The notes below the pieces were generated by a model, which was not told the DNA's origin, did no database searches, and worked only from the letters and a program-made list of their open reading frames with translations. Shown in pieces: positions 47,074-54,518 of a DNA stretch of 64,000 bases. The DNA comes from Mumia sp. zg.B17. GTDB taxonomy: Bacteria; Actinomycetota; Actinomycetes; Propionibacteriales; Nocardioidaceae. The number at the start of each line of letters is the position of its first letter. The stretch's first letter is position 1. Position numbers and translations under genes: made by a program. The DNA lies in contig NZ_JAHWCI010000008.1 of NCBI RefSeq assembly GCF_019550915.1, positions 434,001 through 498,000 of the forward strand, read 5' to 3'.

Positions 47074-47778
47074 GTGGAACTGACAACCGAGCAGTCGTCA
47101 ACTGAGCACTTCGACGTAGTGGTCCTACTCTTTCCCGGCGTCACGCAACTGGACTATGTCGGGCCTGTGGAAGTCTTCGGTCGCTGTCCCGGAGCGAGGA
47201 TCCATCTGGCTGCGCGAGAGCCCCAGGTTGTCACTGACCTGGGCGCGGTCGTGGTGCCTTCCTGCAATCTGGCCGAGGCGCCGTCGGCGTCTGTTTTGTT
47301 GATCCCGGGCGGGCCCGGCATCGTCGATGCCATGGCCGACTCAGAATTGCTCGCTTTCGTCGAGGCGCAAGCTGCGGGTGCCTCGTGGGTCTGCTCGGTC
47401 TGCACGGGGTCGTTCGTTCTTGGTGCGGCTGGTCTGCTGAAAGGTCGCCGCGCCACCACACACTGGGCCTCTCATCCGATGCTGGCCGACCTCGGGTGCA
47501 TTCCTGTGGAGGAACGGGTCGTGGTCGACCGCCCCTTCGCGACTGCGGCGGGCGTGAGCGCGGGCATTGACCTGGCTCTGTGGGTAGCGGGCGAGGTCTT
47601 CGGTGCCCGTAAGGGATCGTGGATCGAGATGTCTCTCGAGTATGCACCGCAACCTCCCTTCGGCACGGGTGCCGCCGTCACGGCTCCCCCTCATTGGGTG
47701 GCGATGGGACGCGAGGCCATGAGGGCAGAGCGTCTCAACGCCGTACAGGATGCGGCCCGCCGGATGCACGAAAACTAG
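47074..47778 (+). CDS. DJ-1/PfpI family protein (isonitrile-hydratase-like)
   Basis: The 234-residue protein has the flavodoxin-like DJ-1 fold: 'LLFPGVTQLDYVGPVEVF' at the front, 'LLIPGGPGI', and the nucleophilic elbow 'SVCTGSFVLGAAGLLKGRRATTHW' (seen in pieces), where Cys is the reactive residue. This resembles InhA isonitrile hydratase and AraC-type GATase domains, but has no DNA-binding domain. GTG 47074, with GGGAG 4 bases before, is a better start than 47002. A hairpin follows the stop. It lies in the island. Confidence 0.9.
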   Translation: MELTTEQSSTEHFDVVVLLFPGVTQLDYVGPVEVFGRCPGARIHLAAREPQVVTDLGAVVVPSCNLAEAPSASVLLIPGGPGIVDAMADSELLAFVEAQAAGASWVCSVCTGSFVLGAAGLLKGRRATTHWASHPMLADLGCIPVEERVVVDRPFATAAGVSAGIDLALWVAGEVFGARKGSWIEMSLEYAPQPPFGTGAAVTAPPHWVAMGREAMRAERLNAVQDAARRMHEN

Positions 47779-47805
47779 CGCATCGAAGATTTCTCGAACA
47801 ACTTT

Positions 47806-47821
47806 GTTTGTTCGGACAAAC
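47806..47821 (+). terminator. Hairpin terminator candidate after the DJ-1/PfpI gene
   Basis: GTTTGT and ACAAAC pair perfectly around a TCGG loop, 27 bases after the stop codon, followed by TTGCTTG. It is the most likely stop for the DJ-1/PfpI transcript. Confidence 0.55.
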
Positions 47822-47871
47822 TTGCTTGTCGTTCACCCGACGCCCTCCACATGCTGACACTGCCCTTTCCA

Positions 47872-47895
47872 GGCTCATCACAATCCAGGGTGTAG
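47872..47895. repeat. Left terminal inverted repeat of the ISL3 element
   Basis: The site begins GGCTCATCACAATCCAGGGT and covers the stop codon of the transposase. It corresponds to the right repeat except at a few positions in the middle. Confidence 0.8.
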
Positions 47896-49186
47896 CAGTC
47901 GAGGTCTGAAGCCTCCGGTCTCGAGCAGGCTTCTGGCGATGTAGTTGGTGAGGTTGCGGAAGCCGAGGGCTGATCCGCGGAGGTGCTCGAGCCTGCCGTT
48001 GATGGCCTCCGTGGGTCCGTTGCTGGTGCCGGGCGGTCGAAGTAGGCGAGCACATCGACGGCGCGTCTGGTCAGGGTCTTGCCCAGCGTGGTGACCTCGA
48101 TGAGCGCTTTCGGGACACCGGTGCTGATCGAGGCGATCAACTTCTCCATCAGTTCGCGACCCAGGACGCGGTCGGGCTCGCGGTACGCGGCGATCACGCG
48201 CTGGTAGATCCCCCAAGTCGCCTCGACCTCGACGTGGACATCGGCCACGAACAGGTCGACCAGCCGTTAACACTGTCTGTCGGTCAGCAGGTCGGCGCCG
48301 GTATGCAGGGTCCGCCGTGCGCGGTAGAGCGGTTCGTCCCTGCGACCGCGGTGGCCGTGCAGATCTTGTTGGACCCGACGCCGGCACCGGTCCAGTGCGT
48401 CACCAGCCAGCCGGACGACGTGGAAGGGATCCATCACCGTCACCGCGTCGGCCAGTTCTTCGGTGGTGGCGGTCTTGAAGCCGGTGAACCCGTCCATCGC
48501 GACCACCTCCACCCCGTCGCGCGACGCCGGGGGACGGTTCGCGAGCCAGGTCATGAACGCCTGCTTCGAGCGGCCCTCGACCATGTCCAGCAGGCATGCC
48601 GGACCTGTCTTGTCGCGGATCGGGGTCGGGTCGATGATCACCGTCACGTACTTGTCGCCGCGCCTGGTATGGCGCCACACGTGCTCATCGACGCCGCGGA
48701 CCGCCACGCTGTCGAAGCGGTGCTCGTCGTTGATCAGGATCCGAAGACCTTCGGCCAGGACGGCGTCGTTGGCGGTGTTCCACGCGACGCCGAGCCCTTC
48801 GGCGACCCGGGCCACGGTCAGGTGCTGAACCACGATCGCTTCGAGTGCCCACCGCAGCCCACGACGCGACAACTTCGCCCGGGGTTCGGCTGCGGCGGTG
48901 GTGTCTTGGCGCCACACGTGCCCACAGCCCGAGCACCGGGGCGGCGGATCGTCACGACCAGGGTGGTCGGGCGCCAGCCGAGTGGTTCGTGGGCCAGTTG
49001 GCGGGTGACGGTGTCATGAACGGTGCCTTCGCAGCCGCAGGGTCGGCACCACTGGTCGGGATCGAGAACCCTGCATGCAAGGACCGCACGGTCGGGTTCA
49101 AGGCGTTCGCCGGTGGCAACGAGACCGAGCTCGTCGAGGCGGCAGAACTTGGTCAGGTCAGGGCGCGCGAAGGTAGCGTCTGGCAT
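47878..49186 (-). pseudogene. ISL3-family transposase, disrupted
   Basis: Pieces in order: N-terminal zinc-finger-like region with 'WCRPCGCEG' (start 49186); frameshift near the G4 at 48938-48941, after which the text continues 'GHVWRQDTTAAAEPRAKLSRRG' (in pieces); the DDE domain with 'GVDEHVWRHTRRGDKYVTVI', 'AMDGFTGF' and 'DPFHVVRLAG'; an in-frame TAA at 48267-48269; a second frameshift near 48029-48035; and the C-terminal 'GPTEAINGRLEHLRG' with 'RNLTNYIARSLL'. All DDE acidic residues appear retained, but no intact protein can be made. Confidence 0.88.
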
Positions 49187-49284
49187 GTCGAGGTCTTCCG
49201 GATGAGGCGTGTAGGAACCTTCATCCTTGGGAGACCTCGACCCCTATCCAGTCATCGACGCGCCGCCAGGTCGATCGGCTGCCT

Positions 49285-49308
49285 CCACACCCTCAACTGT
49301 GATGAGCC
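49285..49308. repeat. Right terminal inverted repeat of the ISL3 element
   Basis: Read on the minus strand, the site starts GGCTCATCACAGTTGAGGGT. It lies upstream of the transposase start and 3 bases from the lipoprotein gene's stop codon. Confidence 0.8.
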
Positions 49309-49311
49309 GAA

Positions 49312-50544
49312 TTACCGTAAGCGAACGATGACGTACTCGATGTCCTCCGGTCGGGCTTGGGGTGTTTCGCTCTCCTGCCACCCAAGCAGGTCGCCACCTC
49401 CTTCGATTCCGTAGAGACCGAGTGTGTTTCCGATGGAATTAAGCTTCTTGGACTCGAGGTCGTACAGGTATCCCCCCAGTTCACCTGGAGCGTTGCCGGA
49501 AGTCTCGGCCCACGCGACGAACCGATCGGTCATCACGGGATAGCCGAACCCACCGTTGGCGCTCGAACCGAATGTGGTCTCGTTACCGTCTTCGGTAACG
49601 GTGAGATACATGCGTTGCTCTTCGGGACTCTTCTTGCGGCCGACGATCCATGCGAGCCCAGCGTCACTCGCGGCGAATCCTGTGAAGGTGTCCTGTTCTC
49701 CGAGTGGGACTTGCTTCACGGCGGCCGGCTCACCGCCGCCGAAACGAACCTTGGATATCGTGGCAGAGGTGATCCGCCTGGAGTCCCTGACTCCCTCGTA
49801 CCGCGCCGACCTGACGCCGTAGAGTTCCGTCGAGGTGACCGCGGGAAATGCTGCGCCGCGCATCACGACCTTGGGGAGGCAATTCCCGATCTCGCATCCC
49901 CATATGTCAACCGCCTCCGCACCGAACTTCCCGCCGACCTGAGCCCAGAAGACCCTCCCACCGGCGACGACCGGCCCGGTGTAACCGGGAGGTGGAGGAG
50001 GGGTTCTGCCGTCGACCTTTGGCGCTTCCGTGAGCTTTCGTGTCATGCCGGTCTTTCGGTCGTAAGCGAAGAGGACCCAAGGAGAGACTCCGAGGTCAAC
50101 CGATTCGATCTCCGTCCACACCACGTAACGGGTATTCAAATCCGACCCGTTGATCTGCCTTGGCCTACGACCGGGCGGTGAGGCAATCTTCTCCACGGAT
50201 CCCTTCACGCCGATCGGGCGCACCTCGATCCTGCCCTGCTTGATGGCTGCCTCGCCGTCGAAAGACGTCGCATCAGCTTTCACGATCAGAATCGTTGCGG
50301 GAGTTTCAAGCGCATCAACGCCGACCGCCTCACCACCCTGACGAATCCATACGCCGGCCAAACGCGTGTAACTTGCCCGAGGAAGCGGATCTACCTCTTC
50401 GAGGCTGATGGGAATCGCCGGGGCGGACGCAGAGTGCGCGGCCACCGACGGATCGTTGCTAGGCGAGCGAGCTGCCGAGCATCCGCCGACAAGGATCGCC
50501 ATCAACCCGATGGCGACCGCGCAGCGCATGCCCGTTCTTACCAC
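49312..50544 (-). CDS. Secreted lipoprotein with beta-propeller-like repeats
   Basis: The 410-residue precursor has a signal with lipobox 'ILVGGC' ending at Cys22, then a Ser/Ala linker and a long beta-rich domain. Segments such as 'RYVVWTEIES', 'GGRVFWAQVGG' and 'DRFVAWAETSG' recur at regular spacing, the style of WD40/TolB-like blades. GTG 50544 is used (GAG 5 bases upstream); ATG 50529 is an alternative. The ISL3 element lies directly downstream. The function is unknown; GC is below the core level. Confidence 0.75.
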   Translation of the reverse strand: MVRTGMRCAVAIGLMAILVGGCSAARSPSNDPSVAAHSASAPAIPISLEEVDPLPRASYTRLAGVWIRQGGEAVGVDALETPATILIVKADATSFDGEAAIKQGRIEVRPIGVKGSVEKIASPPGRRPRQINGSDLNTRYVVWTEIESVDLGVSPWVLFAYDRKTGMTRKLTEAPKVDGRTPPPPPGYTGPVVAGGRVFWAQVGGKFGAEAVDIWGCEIGNCLPKVVMRGAAFPAVTSTELYGVRSARYEGVRDSRRITSATISKVRFGGGEPAAVKQVPLGEQDTFTGFAASDAGLAWIVGRKKSPEEQRMYLTVTEDGNETTFGSSANGGFGYPVMTDRFVAWAETSGNAPGELGGYLYDLESKKLNSIGNTLGLYGIEGGGDLLGWQESETPQARPEDIEYVIVRLR

Positions 50545-50644
50545 GTGATCTCGTTGCTCTGCAGGATGTACTTGCGAAGCTCGCGGTGCCTAGGGAGACG
50601 ACGGGTGACTTGGGCGGCTGCTCGGGGCTCGACTCGCCCTCTGG

Positions 50645-50677
50645 AAAACGATGAGAGGCGGCCCGAAGACCGCCTCT
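50645..50677 (-). terminator. Rho-independent terminator downstream of tRNA-Thr
   Basis: AGAGGCGG (50654-50661) pairs with CCGCCTCT (50670-50677), stem 8, loop 8. On the minus strand the stem is followed a few bases later by TTTT (50645-50648). It is well placed to end the tRNA transcript. Confidence 0.75.
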
Positions 50678-50693
50678 GACCTGCAAGAACTAG

Positions 50694-50769
50694 TGGAGCC
50701 GCTTGTCGGAATCGAACCGACGACCTTCTCATTACGAGTGAGACGCTCTGCCGACTGAGCTAAAGCGGC
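50694..50769 (-). tRNA. tRNA-Thr (anticodon CGT)
   Basis: Read on the minus strand this is a complete 76-base cloverleaf. A 7-bp acceptor GCCGCTT/AAGCGGC with T as discriminator and encoded CCA closes the molecule. The D loop is AGTCGGCA, the anticodon stem TCTCA/TGAGA with loop CTCGTAA, and the T arm GTCGG/CCGAC around TTCGATT. Anticodon CGT (50734-50736) reads ACG. The island described above ends here; the tRNA itself is intact, so if it was an attachment site the gene was rebuilt. Confidence 0.96.
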
Positions 50770-50860
50770 GATGGCCTCGCGAGGATCGCCCGCTGGCCGA
50801 GGATGAGTCTAGCCGAGACGGTCAGGGCGACCCAAAAGGGGGGCCGTAGACTCAGGTCGC

Positions 50861-51184
50861 GTGAGCGAACCCCGTGACCTGAGCGCCGACAAGGCCGGAC
50901 TTCCCGTCGTCATCGCGGAGCTGGAGGAGATGCGCGCGAGCATCGACAACATCGATGCGGCGCTGATCCACATCCTCGCTGAGCGGTTCAAGTGCACCAA
51001 GCGCGTGGGGCGGCTCAAGGCCGATCACAACCTGCCGGCCGCCGATCCCGCACGTGAGGCGCGTCAGATCGCGCGGCTTCGCGCCCTCGCCGTCGATGCC
51101 GACCTCGACCCCGCGTTTGCGGAGAAGTTTTTGAACTTCATCATCTCCGAGGTCATCCGCCACCACGAAGCGTTCCGCGACTGA
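50861..51184 (+). CDS. Chorismate mutase (AroQ type)
   Basis: The 107-residue all-helical protein rearranges chorismate to prephenate, the first step to phenylalanine and tyrosine. 'MRASIDNIDAALIHILAERFKCTKRVGRLKADHNLP' (in pieces, 23-58) carries the conserved Arg, Asp and Lys, and 'FLNFIISEVIRHHE' the C-terminal helix Gln/Glu region. It is a monofunctional cytosolic enzyme like the Mycobacterium AroQ. GTG 50861 is the start. The next gene begins within its stop codon. Confidence 0.93.
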   Translation: MSEPRDLSADKAGLPVVIAELEEMRASIDNIDAALIHILAERFKCTKRVGRLKADHNLPAADPAREARQIARLRALAVDADLDPAFAEKFLNFIISEVIRHHEAFRD

Positions 51185-51588
51185 TGCCCCGCATCGCGTT
51201 CGACGACCCCTCGCTCATCGCGTTCATGAGCGACTACCACCTCGCCACGCTGACCACGTTGCGTCCCGACGGGACGCCACACGTCGTCCCCGTCGGCGTG
51301 ACATACGACGCCGCGACCAGGACCGCCCGCTCCATCACCCGCGAGGGGTCGGTGAAGGTGCGCAACATCGAGGCCGCCGACGGAGCCGCTCGGGTCGCGT
51401 TCGGCCACATCGACGGTGGGCACTGGCTCACGCTCGAAGGCGTCGCGCGTGTCACGCGTGACCCCGACGAGGTCGCCGAGGCCGTGCGGCGTTATGCGCT
51501 GCGATACCGGCAACCGAGCGTGAACCCCGAGCGCGTCGCGATCATCGTCGACGTCGATCGGATCATGGGCCGTCTCCCCTCAGCCTGA
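51184..51588 (+). CDS. PPOX-class F420-dependent oxidoreductase/flavin-binding protein
   Basis: The 134-residue split-barrel protein contains 'LATLTTLRPDGTPHVVPVGVTYD' (in pieces) and 'VKVRNIEAADGAARVAFGHIDGG', the pattern of the PPOX class Rv1155-like proteins that bind F420 or flavin. Its physiological substrate is unknown. The ATG shares its A with the chorismate mutase stop (TGATG). A strong hairpin at 51617-51659 follows. Confidence 0.9.
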   Translation: MPRIAFDDPSLIAFMSDYHLATLTTLRPDGTPHVVPVGVTYDAATRTARSITREGSVKVRNIEAADGAARVAFGHIDGGHWLTLEGVARVTRDPDEVAEAVRRYALRYRQPSVNPERVAIIVDVDRIMGRLPSA

Positions 51589-51616
51589 GGCTCAGCCTGA
51601 CCCCGAGCAAGAACGA

Positions 51617-51659
51617 GCCAGGCCGGGTGCGGACGGGGGAATCGCACACCCGGCCTGGC
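51617..51659. terminator. 13-bp perfect hairpin between convergent genes
   Basis: GCCAGGCCGGGTG (51617-51629) and CACCCGGCCTGGC (51647-51659) are exact inverse complements with a 17-base loop. It lies between the PPOX gene and the convergent peptidase gene and probably ends both transcripts. Confidence 0.75.
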
Positions 51660-51709
51660 GATCGGGGGTTGAGCTCGCTCCGCCCTCACACAGCGGGGTG
51701 GACGGACCC

Positions 51710-53245
51710 TCAGCACTTCACGCCATCCTTGGGCGCCGTGCCGGTAAGGAGGAAGTTGTTGACCGCGTCGTCGACGCACTCGTTGCCCATCGAGTAGCCG
51801 GTGTGACCGTCGCCCTCGCGACTGACCAGCACACCGGACTCGAGCTGCTCGGCCATCGCCACCGACCAGCGATAGGGAGTGGCCGGATCACGTGTCGTGC
51901 CGACGACGACGATCGGCGGCGCCCCTGCTCCGTCGATCGTGGGAGCAGGCTGGGCCGGCTTGATCGGCCACGCCGTGCAGGTGACCGGCGACCACGCGAA
52001 GCTCTGGCCGAAGACGGGTGACACCTTCTCGAAGTCGGGCACCGTCTCCCGAGCCTGCTCGAGGGTGAGCGTCGACGGGTCGTCGAGGCAGTTGACGGCG
52101 TTGAGCGCGACGACGGAGTTGTCGGTGTAGCCCTTCTCGTCGCGCGAGAGGTATTGGTCGGCGAGGAACAGCAGCTGGGTCCCGTTGCCCTTGAGAGCCT
52201 GGCGCAGCGCGCGGGTCAAGAGCTCCCAGTAGTCCTCGTTGTAGAGCGTGACCGCGATGCCGTAGAACCCGAGCGCCTCGGTCAGCGGACGGCCGGCGGT
52301 CGACGTGCGGAGCGGGTCCTGGTCGAGGTCGGAGAGGAAGCCGGACAGGCGCCGCTCGGCCGCGTCGGGATTGTCGCCCAGCGGGCAGTCGCTCTCCTTG
52401 GCACAGGCCTCGAGGTAGGCACGGAGCGCCGTCTGGAAACCCTCGGCCTGCCCTCGGTTGAGCCCCTCGGAGTCGATCGAGGGGTCGATCGCTCCGTCGA
52501 GGACGAGACGGCCGGCTCGCTTGGGGAACAGCTCGGCATAGGTCGCGCCGATCATCGTGCCGTACGAGGCGCCGAGGTAGGTCAACGACGGATCGCCGAC
52601 CGCGGCGCGGAGGATGTCGAGGTCCTTGGCGACCTCCACGGTCGACATGTGAGCGGCGAGGGGCCCTGAGTCGGTCTCGCAGCGCTTGCCCAGCGTCTGA
52701 GCCGCGTTGTAGAACGCCTTCTCCTCCGCGGCGTCGTCGGGCGTCGGGTCGGTGTTGACGTAGGCGTCGAGCTGCGCGGTGGTGGCACACTCCAGCGGCG
52801 TGCTGGTCCCGACGCCGCGCGGATCGAACCCCACGACGTCGTAGGCGTCGAGGATGTCGTCGCTGGCCATGGACGTGAAGGCGGCGACGTAGTCGACACC
52901 GGACCCACCCGGTCCGCCCGGGTTGATGAACAACGATCCGCGTCGTGCGCTCGGGTCACCGGCCGGCAGCCGGCGGAGCTTCAGCGTGATCCGCTCACCG
53001 CCAGGGTCGTCGTAGTCGAGCGGCACCTGGGCGCTGGTGCACTCGTAGCGTCCGCACGAGGCCCAGTCGAGTCGCTGCTCGTAGAACGGTGCGAGCTCCG
53101 GATCGATCGTGTCGTCGGCGCTCGGCGACGACGTGGTCGAGGGCCCGTCGGTGCGGTCGGTGCCACGCGAGTCCTCGGCGCTGCCGCACGCGCTGAGTGC
53201 GAGAAGACCCGCAACGATGACGGCGGCGATCCTGCGACGACGCAC
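51710..53245 (-). CDS. TAP-like secreted alpha/beta hydrolase lipoprotein (tripeptidyl aminopeptidase family)
   Basis: The 511-residue precursor has a signal peptide with lipobox 'LLALSAC' (Cys20), a Thr/Ser-rich linker, then an alpha/beta-hydrolase with the oxyanion loop 'NPGGPGGSG' (108-116), catalytic Ser227 in 'GASYGT', and Asp and His in 'TRDPATPY' and 'EGDGHTG' near the end. The TAP/SlpD group cleaves tripeptides from N-termini or acts as an esterase. GTG 53245, after GGGAG, fits a signal peptide; longer starts would add a basic stretch. Convergent with the PPOX gene. Confidence 0.9.
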   Translation of the reverse strand: MRRRRIAAVIVAGLLALSACGSAEDSRGTDRTDGPSTTSSPSADDTIDPELAPFYEQRLDWASCGRYECTSAQVPLDYDDPGGERITLKLRRLPAGDPSARRGSLFINPGGPGGSGVDYVAAFTSMASDDILDAYDVVGFDPRGVGTSTPLECATTAQLDAYVNTDPTPDDAAEEKAFYNAAQTLGKRCETDSGPLAAHMSTVEVAKDLDILRAAVGDPSLTYLGASYGTMIGATYAELFPKRAGRLVLDGAIDPSIDSEGLNRGQAEGFQTALRAYLEACAKESDCPLGDNPDAAERRLSGFLSDLDQDPLRTSTAGRPLTEALGFYGIAVTLYNEDYWELLTRALRQALKGNGTQLLFLADQYLSRDEKGYTDNSVVALNAVNCLDDPSTLTLEQARETVPDFEKVSPVFGQSFAWSPVTCTAWPIKPAQPAPTIDGAGAPPIVVVGTTRDPATPYRWSVAMAEQLESGVLVSREGDGHTGYSMGNECVDDAVNNFLLTGTAPKDGVKC

Positions 53246-53360
53246 TGGTGATCTCCCTCGGACGGCGTGGAATCGGGCGTGCAGCCACCGTACGTGACGA
53301 TCCCCCGAGCCGGCTGACGTCATCCACAGCGCTCACGCCTCGTGCGTGTGACGGGTCAGC

Positions 53361-54518
53361 TCACAGGCGCAGCTGGAGGAGGAGGTTCTCCAACGCCAGC
53401 TGTGGCGCCGCGTTGGCCTCGAGTGCCTCCCGGCAGGCGAGGATCGCCTCGATCCGCGCGAGGGTCTGCTCGGGGGTGCCCGCACCGGCGAGACGACGGA
53501 CCGTGTCGGTCACGTCGGCGTTGACGAGCTCCGCGCCGGGGGCGGTCTGGGCGGCGAGGACGTCGCGGTAGAACGACAGCAGGTCGATGAGGACACCGTC
53601 GATCGAGTCACGCGCGATGCGGGTACGGCGACGCTTCTGGTCCTTCTCCAGGGCCGCGAGCCGACCCGCGTAGCCTGCGGGGCGACGGCCGCGGTCCTCG
53701 ACACCGAACTCCATCTTGAGCCCGTCACGCTCGGCGTCCTCCAGCCGCTCGGCGACCTCGTCGGCCTGAGCCTGCGCGGTCCGCGTGATGGTCGCGGCAG
53801 CATCGAGGCACGCCCCCAGCGACGTCAGCGAACCTGGGATGGCGAGCACAGCGCGGCGACGCTCGCGCACGGCTTCCTTGGTCGCCAGTGCACGGGCCCG
53901 TCCGACGTGACCCTGCGAGGCACGGGCTGCCTGCATCGCGAGCTCCGGGGCGACCTGCTCCCGTGCGGCCAGCATCGCAGCGACCGCGGCCACCGGTGGC
54001 GTACGAAGCACGACCTGGCGCGACCGGGACCGGATCGTCACGATCACGTCCTCGGCCGTCGGCGCGCACAGCATCCACACCGTGCGTGGCGGAGGCTCCT
54101 CGAGACTCTTGAGGAGGGCGTCGGCCGCCTTCTCGGTCAACCGGTCGGCGTCCTCGACCACCACGACCTGCCAACGACCGTCGGACGGGCGCATCGCGGC
54201 GAGGCGGACCTGCTCTCGCACCTCGGCGACGTCGATGCTCAGCCCGTCGGTGCTCACCAGCGAGACGTCCGGGTGCGACCCGGCCAGCGCCGTACGGCAC
54301 GCCCGGCAGTGGCCGCAGCCACCGTCCTCGCACTGCAGCGCGGCGGCGAACGCGCGCGCCGCGTTGGAGCGACCGGAGCCCGGTGGTCCGGTGAACAGCC
54401 AGGCGTGGGTCATCGCGGGGCCTGGCCCGCCGGCGAGGCGCTCCTGCGCCGACGCGGTCGCGGCCTTCAGCATCACCACCACGTCGTCCTGCCCGACCAG
54501 GTCGTCCCAGACGCTCAC
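53361..54518 (-). CDS. holB: DNA polymerase III subunit delta-prime
   Basis: The delta-prime subunit is part of the clamp loader. The 385-residue protein has a P-loop-like 'GPPGSGRSNAAR' (44-55; Arg50 replaces the usual Lys), a zinc module with Cys63, Cys68, Cys71 and Cys74, the 'VEDADRL' Walker B-like segment and 'KSLEEPPPRTVW'. The last third is the collar domain. The ATG overlaps the stop of the upstream MFS-tmk gene (ATGA). Confidence 0.95.
   Translation of the reverse strand: MSVWDDLVGQDDVVVMLKAATASAQERLAGGPGPAMTHAWLFTGPPGSGRSNAARAFAAALQCEDGGCGHCRACRTALAGSHPDVSLVSTDGLSIDVAEVREQVRLAAMRPSDGRWQVVVVEDADRLTEKAADALLKSLEEPPPRTVWMLCAPTAEDVIVTIRSRSRQVVLRTPPVAAVAAMLAAREQVAPELAMQAARASQGHVGRARALATKEAVRERRRAVLAIPGSLTSLGACLDAAATITRTAQAQADEVAERLEDAERDGLKMEFGVEDRGRRPAGYAGRLAALEKDQKRRRTRIARDSIDGVLIDLLSFYRDVLAAQTAPGAELVNADVTDTVRRLAGAGTPEQTLARIEAILACREALEANAAPQLALENLLLQLRL

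Larger units (their letters stand above)
47872..49308 (-). mobile_element. ISL3-family insertion sequence, decayed
   Basis: The element of 1,437 bases is bounded by inverted repeats starting GGCTCATCACA at both ends (47872-47895 and 49285-49308), matching at about 19 of 24 positions by eye. Its single transposase gene is broken in three places. No 8-base target duplication is seen (CCTTTCCA on the left, GAATTACC on the right), so it may have moved by recombination or be old. The right end is 3 bases from the stop codon of the lipoprotein gene. Confidence 0.85.

Noticed and set aside
47864-49316. Target site duplication of the ISL3 element
   Set aside because: The eight bases on each side (CCTTTCCA and GAATTACC) do not match.
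43871-50700. Attachment-site duplicate of the tRNA-Thr 3' end inside the window
   Set aside because: I searched by eye for GCTTGTCGGAATCGAACC near the island's left end and found no convincing copy, so the integration model lacks its second site.
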